A DNA stretch of 47,487 nucleotides from an uncultured Rhodospirillaceae bacterium (GCA_913030825.1 CAJWCU010000024.1:1-47487), one strand, 5' to 3'. Shown: positions 1-9,355, numbered from the stretch's first letter. Program-made: numbers and translations. The notes: generated by a model from the sequence alone, not told the origin.

Positions 1-1271
1 CCGTCAACGTGCTGCTGCGCTGCGGCGTGGCGGCGGCGGATATCGAAATCTGCCGTGACGCGGCCAAGGTTCGCGACGTCCTGGCGGCGGGGCGGGTCGC
101 CGTGACGCCGGACGGCCATCTCCTGGTCGATGCCGATTTGGAGGTCTTGGTCGAGGCGACGGGCGCGCCCGAGGCGGCGGCGTCGGTTTCCGAAGCCGCC
201 ATCAAGGCGGGCAAGCACCTGATCCTGGCGTCCAAGGAAATGGCCTCGGTCTGCGGCCCCATGCTGGGCCGTCTGGCGGCGGATAACGGCGTCGTCTACA
301 GCCTGCCGGACGGCGACCAGCCGAGCCTGCTGATCGGGCTGATCTCGCGGGCCGAGTTGTTGGGCCTGGACGTCGTCATGGCGGGCAAGGCGAGCGAATA
401 CGACGTCGTCTGGCACCGCGCGAAGGGCGAACTCAGCTATCACGGCAAGACCTTTGCCGTGCCCGATTTCGCCGATGTCTGGAACCATGAAGGCGCCGAC
501 ATCCCGGAAATCCTGGCCGACCGAGCCGCCCCCTTGGGGCCGACGGCGTTGAAGTCCGTGCCGGATCTTTGCGAAATGATGCTGGTCTGCAACGCGACGG
601 GCTTGAAGCCGGATTTCGAAGCCTTCCATGCCCCTCTGGCGCGGACAGTGGAGTTGCCCGACGTGTTCCGCCCGGAAACCGAGGGCGGGGTTCTGATGAA
701 TGCCGAGGACGGCCAAGGCGTCGTCGATATCGTCAATTGCCTGCGCCGGTCCGACGAATTGAGCCTGGCCGGCGGTGTCTTCGTCATCGTGCGGTGTTCC
801 GACCGGGAAACCTGGAAGGTGATCCGGGACAAGGGTATTCCCGTCAGTTCCTGCGGAAATTACGGCCTGTTGCACAATCCGGTGCATCTTCTGGGGATCG
901 AAGCCGCCGCCTCGATCATCGCCGCCGCGCGGGGCGGCATGCCGACCAGCGGCCGCGCGCCGCAGCCGACCTTCGATCTCGTCGGCCGGGCGACCCGCCC
1001 GTTTTCCGCGGGCGAGGTGCTGGACATGAGCGGCCATCACCATTCCATCGACGGGGTCGAGCCCTTGGTTGGGCCGGCTCAGGCCGTGGTGCCCGGGGCG
1101 GCCCTGCCGTTCTATCTGGCGGCCAACGCGCGGCTCGCCGTGGATGTGCGGCCCGGCGAAATCCTGACCGTGGAAATGGTCGAAGAACCGGCGGACTCGG
1201 CGCTCTGGCGTCTGCGCCGTGAACAGGATGCGGTCTTTAAAACGCCGGACGCCGCGGCCGCCGTGACTTAG
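1..1271 (+). CDS. NAD(P)-binding homoserine dehydrogenase-like protein with C-terminal SAF domain (5' truncated by window)
   Basis: The frame is open from the first bases of the window, so the GTG at 9 is probably internal and about 50 N-terminal residues, including the Rossmann glycine motif, lie outside. The visible part has a family-typical segment reading EATGAPEAAASVSEAAIKAG and then GKHLILASKE, as in homoserine dehydrogenase-like oxidoreductases. A C-terminal stretch (about residues 330-400, from GRATRPFSAGEVLD) resembles the SAF domain found in this family. Proteins of this type are NAD(P)-dependent oxidoreductases of uncertain substrate; some sit in sugar-acid or flagellar/antifreeze-like contexts. 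The stop is TAG at 1269-1271. No operon partner is visible downstream. The family assignment is fairly safe; the substrate is unknown. Confidence 0.8.
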   Translation, partial: VNVLLRCGVAAADIEICRDAAKVRDVLAAGRVAVTPDGHLLVDADLEVLVEATGAPEAAASVSEAAIKAGKHLILASKEMASVCGPMLGRLAADNGVVYSLPDGDQPSLLIGLISRAELLGLDVVMAGKASEYDVVWHRAKGELSYHGKTFAVPDFADVWNHEGADIPEILADRAAPLGPTALKSVPDLCEMMLVCNATGLKPDFEAFHAPLARTVELPDVFRPETEGGVLMNAEDGQGVVDIVNCLRRSDELSLAGGVFVIVRCSDRETWKVIRDKGIPVSSCGNYGLLHNPVHLLGIEAAASIIAAARGGMPTSGRAPQPTFDLVGRATRPFSAGEVLDMSGHHHSIDGVEPLVGPAQAVVPGAALPFYLAANARLAVDVRPGEILTVEMVEEPADSALWRLRREQDAVFKTPDAAAAVT

Positions 1272-1382
1272 GCAGGGCACTCCGCCTCCGGCGCGGACCT
1301 GACTTTCGATATAATTGATTTATCGACCGTTTTAGGCGAGTAATCGTCCCGACGCCTGGGGGGGCGAACAAGGATTGTTTAG

Positions 1383-1868
1383 TTGGATTTGGACGTGTCC
1401 ACGTCCGCGCCGGAAGGCGTGGAGCTCCATGAATCTTTGGCGGAGCTATACGACTATTGGAACCGCGCACGGGGGGACCGCTGGGCCCCGGCCTGGTCTG
1501 ATTTCCGGCTGACGGATTTCAGCGACAAATTGATCCCCTTGCTGATCGTCCTGGACGTCAAGCGCGATCCGATGGATTTCGTTTATCGGTTCTGGGGAAC
1601 GGCGAACACGGTCAATCTGGGATACGACTGCACCGGGAAGTCGGTTCACGAAAACGGGTTGTTCGGCGACAAGGTGTTCAATGAATGCCGGCAGGTCGTT
1701 GAAGAGCGCCGGCCGATTATCTTTCATTCCAAGGTCACCCGTGACGACGGCTTATACCGCGAATATTCGCGGATCCGGTTGCCGCTGTCCGATGGCGGGG
1801 ACAAGGTCGCGCACATCATTTCGTCCGTGCATATCACTGTAAACCTGGTCGAAGACTTCGGAGAATAG
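1383..1868 (+). CDS. PAS domain-containing protein
   Basis: 161 aa, essentially one PAS-fold sensor module without an attached kinase, cyclase or HTH output domain. The order YDYWNRARGDRWAP, then a central RFWGT motif, then TGKSVHE and a C-terminal HIISSVHI strand is typical of a short PAS family common in Rhodospirillales. The start is a TTG at 1383 preceded by AAGGA eight bases upstream; a GTG at 1395 is the alternative. It is convergent with a paralogue of the same family at 1925-2419, which suggests local duplication. The ligand and partner are unknown. Confidence 0.8.
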   Translation: MDLDVSTSAPEGVELHESLAELYDYWNRARGDRWAPAWSDFRLTDFSDKLIPLLIVLDVKRDPMDFVYRFWGTANTVNLGYDCTGKSVHENGLFGDKVFNECRQVVEERRPIIFHSKVTRDDGLYREYSRIRLPLSDGGDKVAHIISSVHITVNLVEDFGE

Positions 1869-1924
1869 CCACGCCGAAGACGACCGGGCGCCCTCAATGG
1901 GACGCCGGCCTTCCCAATCCCTGT

Positions 1925-2419
1925 TTAATCGGCGAGACCGTAACGGCTCATGGAAATGATATGGGCGCGCTCGCCCGCGTCGTTTTCCAACGGCAGGTCG
2001 ATCGTTTCGAACGAAACGTAGCTGCGTTCAGGGTAAACGCTTAAACCCGTTCGGCGCACCGGCATGTCGCCGTGCAACGCCAGACGATGAGCCTCCAGAA
2101 TTCGGTCCCGGCCGGCGGCGGGGAAATACTCGCTCAACAACTTTCCCGTGGCGTCGAAGCGCAGCCAGTCCGCCGTGTCCGTTCCCCAGAAACGGACGCG
2201 GAAATCCTCTCCGCCGTTTATGGCGTCCTTCACGACGAGCTTTGGTGCATAGGCATAAACGGAAGGAAGGTCGATATCGCGCCACCGCGGACAGGCCCGA
2301 CCGGCCCGGCGCTGGTCCCAATACGCCAGCATCCAAAGAAGGTCCGGCGCGTGAAAATCCCAGGTCTGTTCGACGTACGGTCCTTCGACCGGCTCCAGTC
2401 CGAAGCGTGGGCTGGCCAT
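1925..2419 (-). CDS. PAS domain-containing protein (paralogue of the preceding gene)
   Basis: 164 aa, the same single-PAS family as 1383-1868: LLWMLAYWDQRRAGRACPRW, a central RVRFWGTDTADWL, TGKLLSEYF and a C-terminal ERAHIISMSRYG. The ATG start is supported by GGGAGGG about seven bases upstream on the minus strand. It converges on its paralogue with only 56 bp between the stops. No output domain is present, so it probably acts as a stand-alone sensory or protein-interaction module. Function unknown. Confidence 0.8.
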   Translation of the reverse strand: MASPRFGLEPVEGPYVEQTWDFHAPDLLWMLAYWDQRRAGRACPRWRDIDLPSVYAYAPKLVVKDAINGGEDFRVRFWGTDTADWLRFDATGKLLSEYFPAAGRDRILEAHRLALHGDMPVRRTGLSVYPERSYVSFETIDLPLENDAGERAHIISMSRYGLAD

Positions 2420-2597
2420 CGCTTTCCCTCCCCGAATCCCCTTGTCGGGATCCTGTGACTTGGAAGCGTAACCTAATGAATGGCACGGGGGCTATGCGAA
2501 CCGCACAAAATACTATGTAAATTTGGTCGCCTTTCCAGACCGGAATACTATATAGAAATCAAAGGGTTCGATGGCCTGGAACGGTCCTGCGGCGGGG

Positions 2598-2606
2598 TGG
2601 TATACT
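2598..2606 (+). promoter_or_regulatory. Candidate extended -10 promoter element of the dioxygenase gene
   Basis: TGGTATACT reads as an extended -10 (TGn followed by TATACT) 29 bases before the ATG at 2635. No convincing -35 is visible, as is often the case with extended -10 promoters. Inference from pattern only. Confidence 0.35.
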
Positions 2607-2634
2607 GTTAAAAACAGACGGAGGCATCCCATCC

Positions 2635-3486
2635 ATGACCATTAAAATCGAACCCTTGGACGCGCCCATGGGGGCGGTCGTTCACGGCCTTGATTCCCGT
2701 AAACCGCTGACGGACGGCGACTTCAAGGCGGTCGAACAGGCGATGCTCGACCATATCGCCATCGTCGTTCCAGAGTTGGAGGAAAACGTCCCGTGGCTGC
2801 GCGATTTCGGCAGCCGCTTCGGTCCTTTGGTGCCGCATATCCTGGACCAGTACCACCATCCGGACGGCTTCGAGGTCTCGATCATCGCCAAGAACATGGA
2901 CAGCCCCGAAAGCCGCAACACGGCCAAGCCGGCGGGCGCTTTCTGGCATTCCGACCTGTCCTACGAGGTCAATCCTTCGGACGCCATTTTCCTTTACGCG
3001 ACGCATCTGCCGTCCAAGGGCGGCGATACGGAGGTCGTCAATATGCGCGCGGCCTATGCCGCCCTGCCGGACGCCACCAAGCGGCGGCTCGAGGGCCTGA
3101 CGGCGATCCATCGTTGGGGTTGGAAGACTTTGGGCGCCACGCCGACCCTGACGCCGGAACAGCAGGCCGCCCACCCGGATGTCATTCATCCCGTCGTGCG
3201 CCCACACCCCAAGACCGACGCGCCGATCCTGTACGTCAGTCCCGGCTACACCATGAAGATCGTGGAATTGGAGCAGGCGGAAAGCGATGACCTGTTGGAG
3301 GAGTTGTTCGAGCACGCGTTGAAACCGGAATTCCGCTACCGCCACAAATGGTCGCTGAATTCCCTGGTTGGGCTCGACAACCGGTCGTCCATGCATTGCG
3401 CGGTCGACGATTACACCGAACCCCGGCGCATGTTGCGGATGATCGTCGGTTGCACCGACGGGCGTCGCGGTAAGGTCGCGGCCTAA
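2635..3486 (+). CDS. TauD/TfdA family Fe(II)/2-oxoglutarate-dependent dioxygenase
   Basis: 283 aa, the usual length for this family of cytoplasmic non-haem iron oxygenases that hydroxylate small organic acids or sulfonates using 2-oxoglutarate and O2. The first two iron ligands are visible as H105-S-D107 in the segment GAFWHSDLSYE. The third His and the 2-oxoglutarate-binding Arg lie in the C-terminal stretch DNRSSMHCAVDDY...RRMLR. GGAGG lies ten bases before the ATG. The neighbours give no pathway context, so the substrate (taurine, 2,4-D-like, alpha-ketoglutarate-coupled sulfonate) cannot be assigned. Confidence 0.88.
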   Translation: MTIKIEPLDAPMGAVVHGLDSRKPLTDGDFKAVEQAMLDHIAIVVPELEENVPWLRDFGSRFGPLVPHILDQYHHPDGFEVSIIAKNMDSPESRNTAKPAGAFWHSDLSYEVNPSDAIFLYATHLPSKGGDTEVVNMRAAYAALPDATKRRLEGLTAIHRWGWKTLGATPTLTPEQQAAHPDVIHPVVRPHPKTDAPILYVSPGYTMKIVELEQAESDDLLEELFEHALKPEFRYRHKWSLNSLVGLDNRSSMHCAVDDYTEPRRMLRMIVGCTDGRRGKVAA

Positions 3487-3504
3487 TCCGATAAACGTCG
3501 TTTC

Positions 3505-3520
3505 CCCCGGAATTCCGGGG
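3505..3520 (+). terminator. GC-rich palindrome after the dioxygenase gene
   Basis: CCCCGGAATTCCGGGG is a perfect 16-bp palindrome 19 bases after the stop of the TauD-family gene and before htpX. There is no clear T-run on the + strand, so its role as terminator is only suggested. Confidence 0.35.
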
Positions 3521-3617
3521 CCGAGGGCTTGCGCGGGGTTCCGGCGCGACTAGATATTCCTTGCGCTTTCGGCGTCCCGTCCGGGCCGTCGTTTGTTATG
3601 GGGAAGGATATTCGGAC

Positions 3618-4544
3618 ATGCTGCGCATTCTGCTGTTTCTCGGCACCAACCTGGCGATCGTCGCACTGATCAGTCTGACGTTCCGGCTGCTCGGCCTGGA
3701 AGGATTGCTGCAATCGAACGGCGTCGATTTGAACATCAACGCGCTGATCGTCTATTCGGCGGTGATCGGTTTCGCCGGTGCCCTGATCTCGCTGTTCCTG
3801 TCAAAGACCATGGCCAAGAAGGGCATGGGCGTGAAGATCATCGCCCAGCCCGCCAACCCGACGGAACAATGGATTTTCCAGACTGTCGCGGCACAGGCCA
3901 AGCAGGCGGGCATCGGCATGCCCGAGGTCGGTATTTTCGATCATGCCTCGCCCAATGCCTTCGCCACCGGCTGGAACCGTAACAATGCCCTGGTCGCCGT
4001 CTCGACCGGTCTGCTGACCAACATGGACCGCAAGGAGGTCGAGGCCGTCCTCGGTCACGAGGTCGCCCACGTCGCCAACGGCGACATGGTGACGCTGACC
4101 TTGATCCAAGGGGTCGTGAATACCTTCGTCATCTTCCTGTCGCGGATTGTCGGCCATCTGGTCGACCGCTTGGTGTTTCGGGTCGAACGCGGCCACGGAC
4201 CGGCGTTCTGGATCGTCTCGATGATCGCCGAATTCATCTTCGGCATTGTCGCCATGATGATTGTCATGTGGTTTTCCCGCTGGCGCGAATTCCGCGCCGA
4301 CCGGGGCGGGGCGGAACTGGCCGGCAGGCGCCATATGATCGACGCGCTGAAGGCGTTGAAGGCGGCCCAGGACGCGCCGCCCATGCCGGACGAGATGAAG
4401 GCCTTCGCCATCAGCGCCGGGCGCATGCAGGCGCTGTTCTCCAGCCACCCGCCGCTCGACGCCCGGATCAAGGCGCTGGAGGAAATGGACGCGGGAGGGG
4501 AGGCCAAGCGCGGCCCGCGTGGCGTCTCCCGGCCCTGGCGGTGA
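3618..4544 (+). CDS. htpX: Membrane zinc metalloprotease HtpX
   Basis: 308 aa from the ATG at 3618; the frame extends 57 bases further upstream but without family similarity. HtpX is an inner-membrane M48 peptidase that degrades damaged or misassembled membrane proteins together with FtsH. The N-terminal hydrophobic pair (residues about 1-22 and 38-62) and a third and fourth hydrophobic region around 160-215 fit its topology. The catalytic motif is H147-E148-V-A-H151, and the third zinc ligand lies in the segment REFRADRGGA. Length and motif spacing are normal. It appears monocistronic, converging on the secreted MBL-fold gene. Confidence 0.95.
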   Translation: MLRILLFLGTNLAIVALISLTFRLLGLEGLLQSNGVDLNINALIVYSAVIGFAGALISLFLSKTMAKKGMGVKIIAQPANPTEQWIFQTVAAQAKQAGIGMPEVGIFDHASPNAFATGWNRNNALVAVSTGLLTNMDRKEVEAVLGHEVAHVANGDMVTLTLIQGVVNTFVIFLSRIVGHLVDRLVFRVERGHGPAFWIVSMIAEFIFGIVAMMIVMWFSRWREFRADRGGAELAGRRHMIDALKALKAAQDAPPMPDEMKAFAISAGRMQALFSSHPPLDARIKALEEMDAGGEAKRGPRGVSRPWR

Positions 4545-4574
4545 CCGTCGCACCCGGCGGCATTACCTGAAACG

Positions 4575-4608
4575 AAAAACGGCCCCCACGATTGCTCGAT
4601 GGGGACCG
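4575..4608 (-). terminator. Rho-independent terminator of the MBL-fold gene
   Basis: On the minus strand, nine-base arms CGGTCCCCA and TGGGGGCCG (one G-T pair) flank an 11-base loop and are followed by TTTTT. It lies just past the stop of the gene ending at 4637 and could also stop htpX transcription from the other side. Confidence 0.8.
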
Positions 4609-4636
4609 CTCTCGGTAAGGAGAGTTTGGCTTCGGC

Positions 4637-5473
4637 TTACTTTCCGAAGGTCTTCTCGTCGCCCGGCTGCATGACGACGATCTCGGTCGTGTCGCCCATG
4701 CCGCTCAGGTGTGTCTTCAATTGGTCCGGCGTGCCCTTGAGCAGTCCGAAGGTGCCGTAGTGCATCGGCATGACGGTCTTCGGTTTGAGGAACTTGTTGA
4801 CCGCATAGGCCGCGTGGCGCGGGTCCATGGTGAACCAGCCGCCGATGCAGATCAGCGCCAGATCCGGTTTGTAGAGGTCGTGGATCAGTTCCATGTCCTT
4901 GAACACGCCCGTGTCGCCGGAATGGTAGATGGTATAGCCGTCCTCGAGCTTGATGATGTAGCCCGCCGGCTCGCCGCCCGGATAAATGGCCTCGACACCG
5001 TCTTTCTTCGAGACGATCTCGGACGAATGTTCGGCGTGGGTCATGGTGATCGTAATATCCGGGCCCAATGGTGTAATCGGGCCGGACTTGTTGAAGCGGA
5101 TCAGCTGTTCTTTCGGCACCATGCCCAGGATGCGCATGGTATGGCCCATGTCGGCGTTCACGCCGACTTTGGCGCCGGTCATCTTGGCGAGTGCGGCCGT
5201 ATCGCCGATGTGGTCGCCGTGGCCGTGGGTGACCAGGATCAGGTCGACCTTACCCAGCTTGGCCAGGTCTTTGTCGTCGGCCGGCGTCTTCGGATTTTTG
5301 GTGATGAAGGGATCGATCACGATCACCTTCCCGCCCGGTGTCTTGATGCGGAAGGCGGCCTGTCCGTACCACTTCACGTCGGCGGAGGCATGGGCGTCGG
5401 CGGCGGGCGCAGCGGCCCAGGCAAAACCGGCGATCAACGCACCGGCTAGGGTCGTCGTCACGAAACGTTTCAT
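4637..5473 (-). CDS. Secreted metal-dependent hydrolase, metallo-beta-lactamase fold (UlaG/UPF0173-like)
   Basis: 278 aa with an N-terminal signal peptide (basic MKR, hydrophobic core 7-22, AxA-type site near 22-28), so it is probably periplasmic; most relatives are cytoplasmic. The MBL metal motif is H83-G-H85-G-D87-H88, followed by MTHAEHSSE, a HSGDTGVF segment and a final MHYGTF histidine. These are typical of the family that includes L-ascorbate-6-phosphate lactonase UlaG and UPF0173. Substrate unknown. AGGGAGGA lies about nine bases before the ATG, and a strong terminator follows. Confidence 0.88.
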   Translation of the reverse strand: MKRFVTTTLAGALIAGFAWAAAPAADAHASADVKWYGQAAFRIKTPGGKVIVIDPFITKNPKTPADDKDLAKLGKVDLILVTHGHGDHIGDTAALAKMTGAKVGVNADMGHTMRILGMVPKEQLIRFNKSGPITPLGPDITITMTHAEHSSEIVSKKDGVEAIYPGGEPAGYIIKLEDGYTIYHSGDTGVFKDMELIHDLYKPDLALICIGGWFTMDPRHAAYAVNKFLKPKTVMPMHYGTFGLLKGTPDQLKTHLSGMGDTTEIVVMQPGDEKTFGK

Positions 5474-5705
5474 GTTGCGTAGTCCTCCCTAAAGGCAAAG
5501 CCGAAGTCTAACCTGCCTTGCGCCGAACCTGCCACAGAACTCGGGCGATGCAAACTATTTCACAACATCTCCGTCAATTTTTTCACGGCGCGGGTAGATC
5601 GGCGGGTGGTGGCGGCTTTCGGCGGTCGTGCGGGGTGCCGGACAGAGGTCTTGACCGCGGGTGAACAAAATGCGAACAAATTAGCCTGATCATGAGGAGG
5701 TCGCG

Positions 5706-6305
5706 ATGACGGTGACGGGTGCGGACGGACGGGCACGATGTTCCTGGGTCGGCCAGGGAAAGGACTTCTACGAGGCCTATCACGACGTCGAATGGGGTGT
5801 TCCCGTGCACGACGACCGGCAGCATTTCGAGATGCTGAACCTGGAGGGCGCGCAGGCCGGATTGAGCTGGGAAACCATCTTAAAGAAGCGTGATAACTAT
5901 CAGAAATTGTTCCGTGATTTCGATCCGGTGAAATGCGCCAAACTGACCGATCCACAGCTTGAAAAAATCCTCACCAATCCCGGCATCATCCGCAATCGGC
6001 TGAAGGTCTATGGTGTGCGCAAGAACGCCTTGGCCTTCCTCGCGGTGCAGAAGGAGCATGGCTCGTTCGACGCCTACGTCTGGTCTTTCGTCGATGGAAA
6101 ACCCATCGACGGCAAGCGCAAGCAGATGTCCGACGTGCCCGCCAAGACGGCGGCGGCGGAAGCGCTGTCGAAGGATCTGAAGAAACGCGGCTTCACCTTC
6201 GTCGGTCCGACCATCGTTTACGCCTACATGCAGGCGGCGGGCCTGGTGAACGACCACGTGGCCGGGTGCTTCCGATATGCGCCTTGCCGGGCGCTGGGTG
6301 CGTGA
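5706..6305 (+). CDS. tag: DNA-3-methyladenine glycosylase I
   Basis: 199 aa. Removes 3-methyladenine from alkylated DNA as the first step of base-excision repair. The N-terminus RCSWVGQGKDFYEAYHDVEWG and the following LNLEGAQAGLSWETIL are diagnostic. The zinc-snap ligands are C12, H26, H184 and C188, with the same spacing at the C-terminal pair as in the E. coli enzyme. GAGGAGG lies shortly upstream of the ATG. No ada or alkB neighbour is seen, so constitutive expression is likely. Confidence 0.94.
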   Translation: MTVTGADGRARCSWVGQGKDFYEAYHDVEWGVPVHDDRQHFEMLNLEGAQAGLSWETILKKRDNYQKLFRDFDPVKCAKLTDPQLEKILTNPGIIRNRLKVYGVRKNALAFLAVQKEHGSFDAYVWSFVDGKPIDGKRKQMSDVPAKTAAAEALSKDLKKRGFTFVGPTIVYAYMQAAGLVNDHVAGCFRYAPCRALGA

Positions 6306-6458
6306 GGGTGTGGCGGCGGCTTAAGCGATCGCGAACTTGATCACGAAGACGCCCGCCAAGGCCTCCCGGCGCAGGGTCGTTTGCTGCTGGGAAAGTTTGA
6401 AAAGGGAGTCGAGCATGCCTGTCCTCGTTTCGAGGTGCGGTCCCCGGAGCGTCCGGCC

Positions 6459-8744
6459 CTATTTGTCGTCGTCTTTGTCTGTTTCCGGGATTCCGGGTTC
6501 TTCGTCGAAATCCGGACGCTCCCCTTCGGGCGCTTTGACGAGGGTCGCCTTGGGGCGTTTTTCGCCGGCCGTCTTGGGTTCCTGGATCTGTACGTGGGCC
6601 GCCGGCGCGTTGCCCTGGCCGTCGACGCCGAAATAGATCGTCCGGTGGGGGAAGGGGATTTCGATGCCTTCCTCGTCGAACCGGTTCTTGATCAGGCGGT
6701 TGAACGCCCGCTGCAGGCCCAACTGCTTGCCGGGCAGGACTTTCAAACGAGCACGGATGATCACCGCGGAATCGTCGAAGCTCTGCACGCCCATGATCTC
6801 GATGTCCTCCATGATCATGGGTGCGAAGTTCTCGTCCCGGCGCATTTCCTCGCCCACCTCGCGGATGACGTTCATGCAGTGGTCCACGTCTTCGCGGTAG
6901 GCGATCCCGATGTCGAAGAAGGCGAAGGAGAACACCTTGCTGCGGTTTGTGGTCGAGGTGACTTCGCTGAACGGGATCCGGTGCACATCGCCGTGCAGGT
7001 CGCGGAGTTGAATGGACCGAAGGGACATCGATTCAACCTTGCCTCGGTAGCCGCCCAGCACCACCAGGTCCCCGACGGCGACGGAGTCCTCGATCAGAAT
7101 GAACAGGCCGGTGATAACGTCCTTAACGAAGGTCTGGGCACCGAACCCGACCGCCAGGCCGATGATGCCGGCGCCGGCGATCAAGGGGCCGATATCGACG
7201 CCCAATTCCGAAAGCACGGTCAGCGTCACCAGAATGGCCAGCGTGATCAAAACGACGTTTCTGAGCAGCGGCAACAGGGTCAGCGCCCGTTGTGTTCCGG
7301 GCGCATCGGCCTCCGCTTTGGCGTTTTTCACGAGATACCGTTCGATTGCGAAGCTGATCATCTCCCAAATCAGAAGCGCGACGATGACGATCACGGCGAT
7401 GTTGGCGACGCTTTTGGCGATCACTGTGCCGGTCGGGGTGGCGATCCAGCCGACGGCGTCGATGCCCCAGACTTTCAGCACCGCGAGCGTCGCGCCGCCG
7501 TAGATCGCGAACCGGGTGGCGCCGGTGAGAACGGGCAGATAACGGTTGGCCCGCGCCTCGAGACCGGGGAAGCGTTCGTTCTGTTCGTCGCTGATCGAGA
7601 AGAACTCTCGCAGGCCCTTGCGGACCAGCAAGGAGCAGACATAAGCGGCGGCGAAGACGACAAGGCTGACCACCGTGGACCGAAGGACAAAGTCGAAACC
7701 GCCCGGCACCTCGAGCGCCCAAACGCCGAAGATCGCGATGACGTACAGAATGGCGACCAAGTGCCATACGTCCGCGAGGCGCTGGCGAAGCGGGCCCGCC
7801 GTGCGCTCCGCCCCGCCGCGGATCAGGTCGGCGACACCGTAGCGGGTCTGCATGATGAGGATGAACAGCATCGCCGCCGTCAACAGGCCGGCCAGCTTCG
7901 CGGCGATCGCGTGAACCGGCCCCGACACGCCGAGTTCCGGCAGGGCTTCGATCAGGAAATACCCGTAGGCGAGAAAATAAACGAAGCGCCGGATCCACAA
8001 GTTGGCGTAATTCGCGGTTTCGTCCGTCAGCGGCACCAGCCGCATCGCCGATACCCGAGGGGCGAAGCACATTTTGGAAATCGCCAGCGCGATGCGCGCG
8101 AACACGCTTGCGTTGATCACGGCAAGGGCCAGCACGCGCCCGCCATGGGCCGGGGAAACCAGCGTCATTGTCGCATAGGCGCCGGTCAGGAACGCGGTGA
8201 CGGCGATCAGGTCGAGAACGGCGCGGAGAACCGTGAGGAAAATGCGCATCGCCAGGCCGCTTGCCGCCTGTGCTTCAATCGACCGGTGGAAGCGGCCCAA
8301 CAGGTATTTCGCGATGCGTTCCAGGACCACGCCGACAACGACGATGAGGATCAGCTGCCCCGCCAGAAGAAGCCATTGATTGCGGTTTTCAGGCTGCGCC
8401 AGAAAGGCCGCCGCCGAGGACACGAGTTCGGGGAGGTCGGCTAAGTCGTGGGCCACGGTCGCGAGTTGCGCGCCGACGGCATCCATTTTGTCGGCGACGG
8501 TCTGGATCATGATCTGGCCGAGCGATGCGCCGGTTTCGCCGCTGCTTGCCTTTTGAACCGCGATATAGGCTTCCAGCTGGGCGATCAGCGCCGAGCGCTT
8601 GCCGTCGTCCTTCAACGCCTCAAGCAACTGTTGCGCATCGGCGGTGGAGTCAGCTGAGCCCGCGGGCGTGCCCTGGGCAAAACCCGGAGACGCCACGAAC
8701 AGAATGAACAGGGTGCAAAACAGATGGACGAGAAACAGCCTCAT
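6459..8744 (-). CDS. Large MscS-family mechanosensitive ion channel
   Basis: 761 aa from the ATG at 8744; the frame extends 13 codons further upstream, but the chosen start gives a clean signal peptide (MRLFLVHLFCTLFILFVASP...AQG). An N-terminal periplasmic domain (about 25-125) is followed by roughly ten hydrophobic segments. The MscS core comes after these, with a pore-lining helix rich in Gly/Ala near GAGIIGLAVGFGAQTFVKD. The beta domain (SVAVGDLVVLGGYRGKVES) and an alpha/beta C-terminal domain ending in a charged tail complete it. It resembles the YbdG/MscK-like extended channels that protect against hypo-osmotic shock. A long antisense frame exists but is a coding shadow. Confidence 0.9.
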   Translation of the reverse strand: MRLFLVHLFCTLFILFVASPGFAQGTPAGSADSTADAQQLLEALKDDGKRSALIAQLEAYIAVQKASSGETGASLGQIMIQTVADKMDAVGAQLATVAHDLADLPELVSSAAAFLAQPENRNQWLLLAGQLILIVVVGVVLERIAKYLLGRFHRSIEAQAASGLAMRIFLTVLRAVLDLIAVTAFLTGAYATMTLVSPAHGGRVLALAVINASVFARIALAISKMCFAPRVSAMRLVPLTDETANYANLWIRRFVYFLAYGYFLIEALPELGVSGPVHAIAAKLAGLLTAAMLFILIMQTRYGVADLIRGGAERTAGPLRQRLADVWHLVAILYVIAIFGVWALEVPGGFDFVLRSTVVSLVVFAAAYVCSLLVRKGLREFFSISDEQNERFPGLEARANRYLPVLTGATRFAIYGGATLAVLKVWGIDAVGWIATPTGTVIAKSVANIAVIVIVALLIWEMISFAIERYLVKNAKAEADAPGTQRALTLLPLLRNVVLITLAILVTLTVLSELGVDIGPLIAGAGIIGLAVGFGAQTFVKDVITGLFILIEDSVAVGDLVVLGGYRGKVESMSLRSIQLRDLHGDVHRIPFSEVTSTTNRSKVFSFAFFDIGIAYREDVDHCMNVIREVGEEMRRDENFAPMIMEDIEIMGVQSFDDSAVIIRARLKVLPGKQLGLQRAFNRLIKNRFDEEGIEIPFPHRTIYFGVDGQGNAPAAHVQIQEPKTAGEKRPKATLVKAPEGERPDFDEEPGIPETDKDDDK

Positions 8745-8929
8745 CCGGCCATCATATGACCACCGCGTTTCGTTCGACAACATTCACGTCGTATCGCCGC
8801 TCGTTCAAGGCGCCTGCACATTGCCGCGCGTTGGGTGCTTCGCGCGCTCGATTGGCACGAGCGTATGGTTCGGCAATTTGTTCCCTAGCACGGAGGCTTC
8901 GGCCGATGCCGAAAAAGAGGCCTCTTCAC

Positions 8930-9172
8930 TCAGAACTTGTCGGATTTTTCTTCTAAGGCCGATACTTCGTCGGGGTCGAGTTGTCGGTTGGCGTGAGCCT
9001 CCAAGTAGGCTTCCAGGTCGCGCTGAGCGACCCGCCAGTCGCGGCCGAATTTGACGGCTCGCAATCGGCCTTCGTTGATCCAGGCACGAACCGTGTTCTC
9101 CCGCATCTTCAGCAGGGCCGCGACCTCATGAATGGTCAACATCGGTTTCGATAGCATCACTGGTTCCCGCAT
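8930..9172 (-). CDS. Small helix-turn-helix DNA-binding protein (excisionase/MerR-like)
   Basis: 80 aa from the ATG at 9172. Alternatives are 9247 (105 aa, unsupported AT-rich leader) and 9157 (preceded by GGGAA). Almost the whole protein is one HTH_17-type domain: LTIHEVAALLKMRENTVRAW then RLRAVKFGRDWRVAQRDLEAYLE. Such proteins act as recombination directionality factors or as small transcription regulators. No integrase is nearby. It is divergent from the bicarbonate permease gene, with about 180 bp between the starts, much of it T-rich, so regulation of that neighbour is a reasonable guess. Confidence 0.8.
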   Translation of the reverse strand: MREPVMLSKPMLTIHEVAALLKMRENTVRAWINEGRLRAVKFGRDWRVAQRDLEAYLEAHANRQLDPDEVSALEEKSDKF

Positions 9173-9355
9173 GTCGGCTTGGGACTCTTGAATATAGGTC
9201 AGGATGCCGGGGTGTCCATAGGTTGATGTTTTTTTATTTTTATGCATGTTTGTTTCTGTTTTTATACGTTTTTAATCAATTTGGCGACTTTCGGCCGTCA
9301 CACGCACCTGCCGCGTCGGGCCCGAAACGCCCGCAAAAATAGGAGAACAATCGAA

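Noticed and set aside
6381-8444. 687-aa open frame on the + strand
   Set aside because: It is the antisense shadow of the MscS-channel gene; the protein is Gln/Asp/His/Arg-rich with no domain, whereas the minus-strand frame has clear family motifs.
8898-8913. TTCGGC-CGAT-GCCGAA hairpin as terminator
   Set aside because: The stem is perfect but no T-run follows on either strand in the right orientation, so it is not listed as a terminator.
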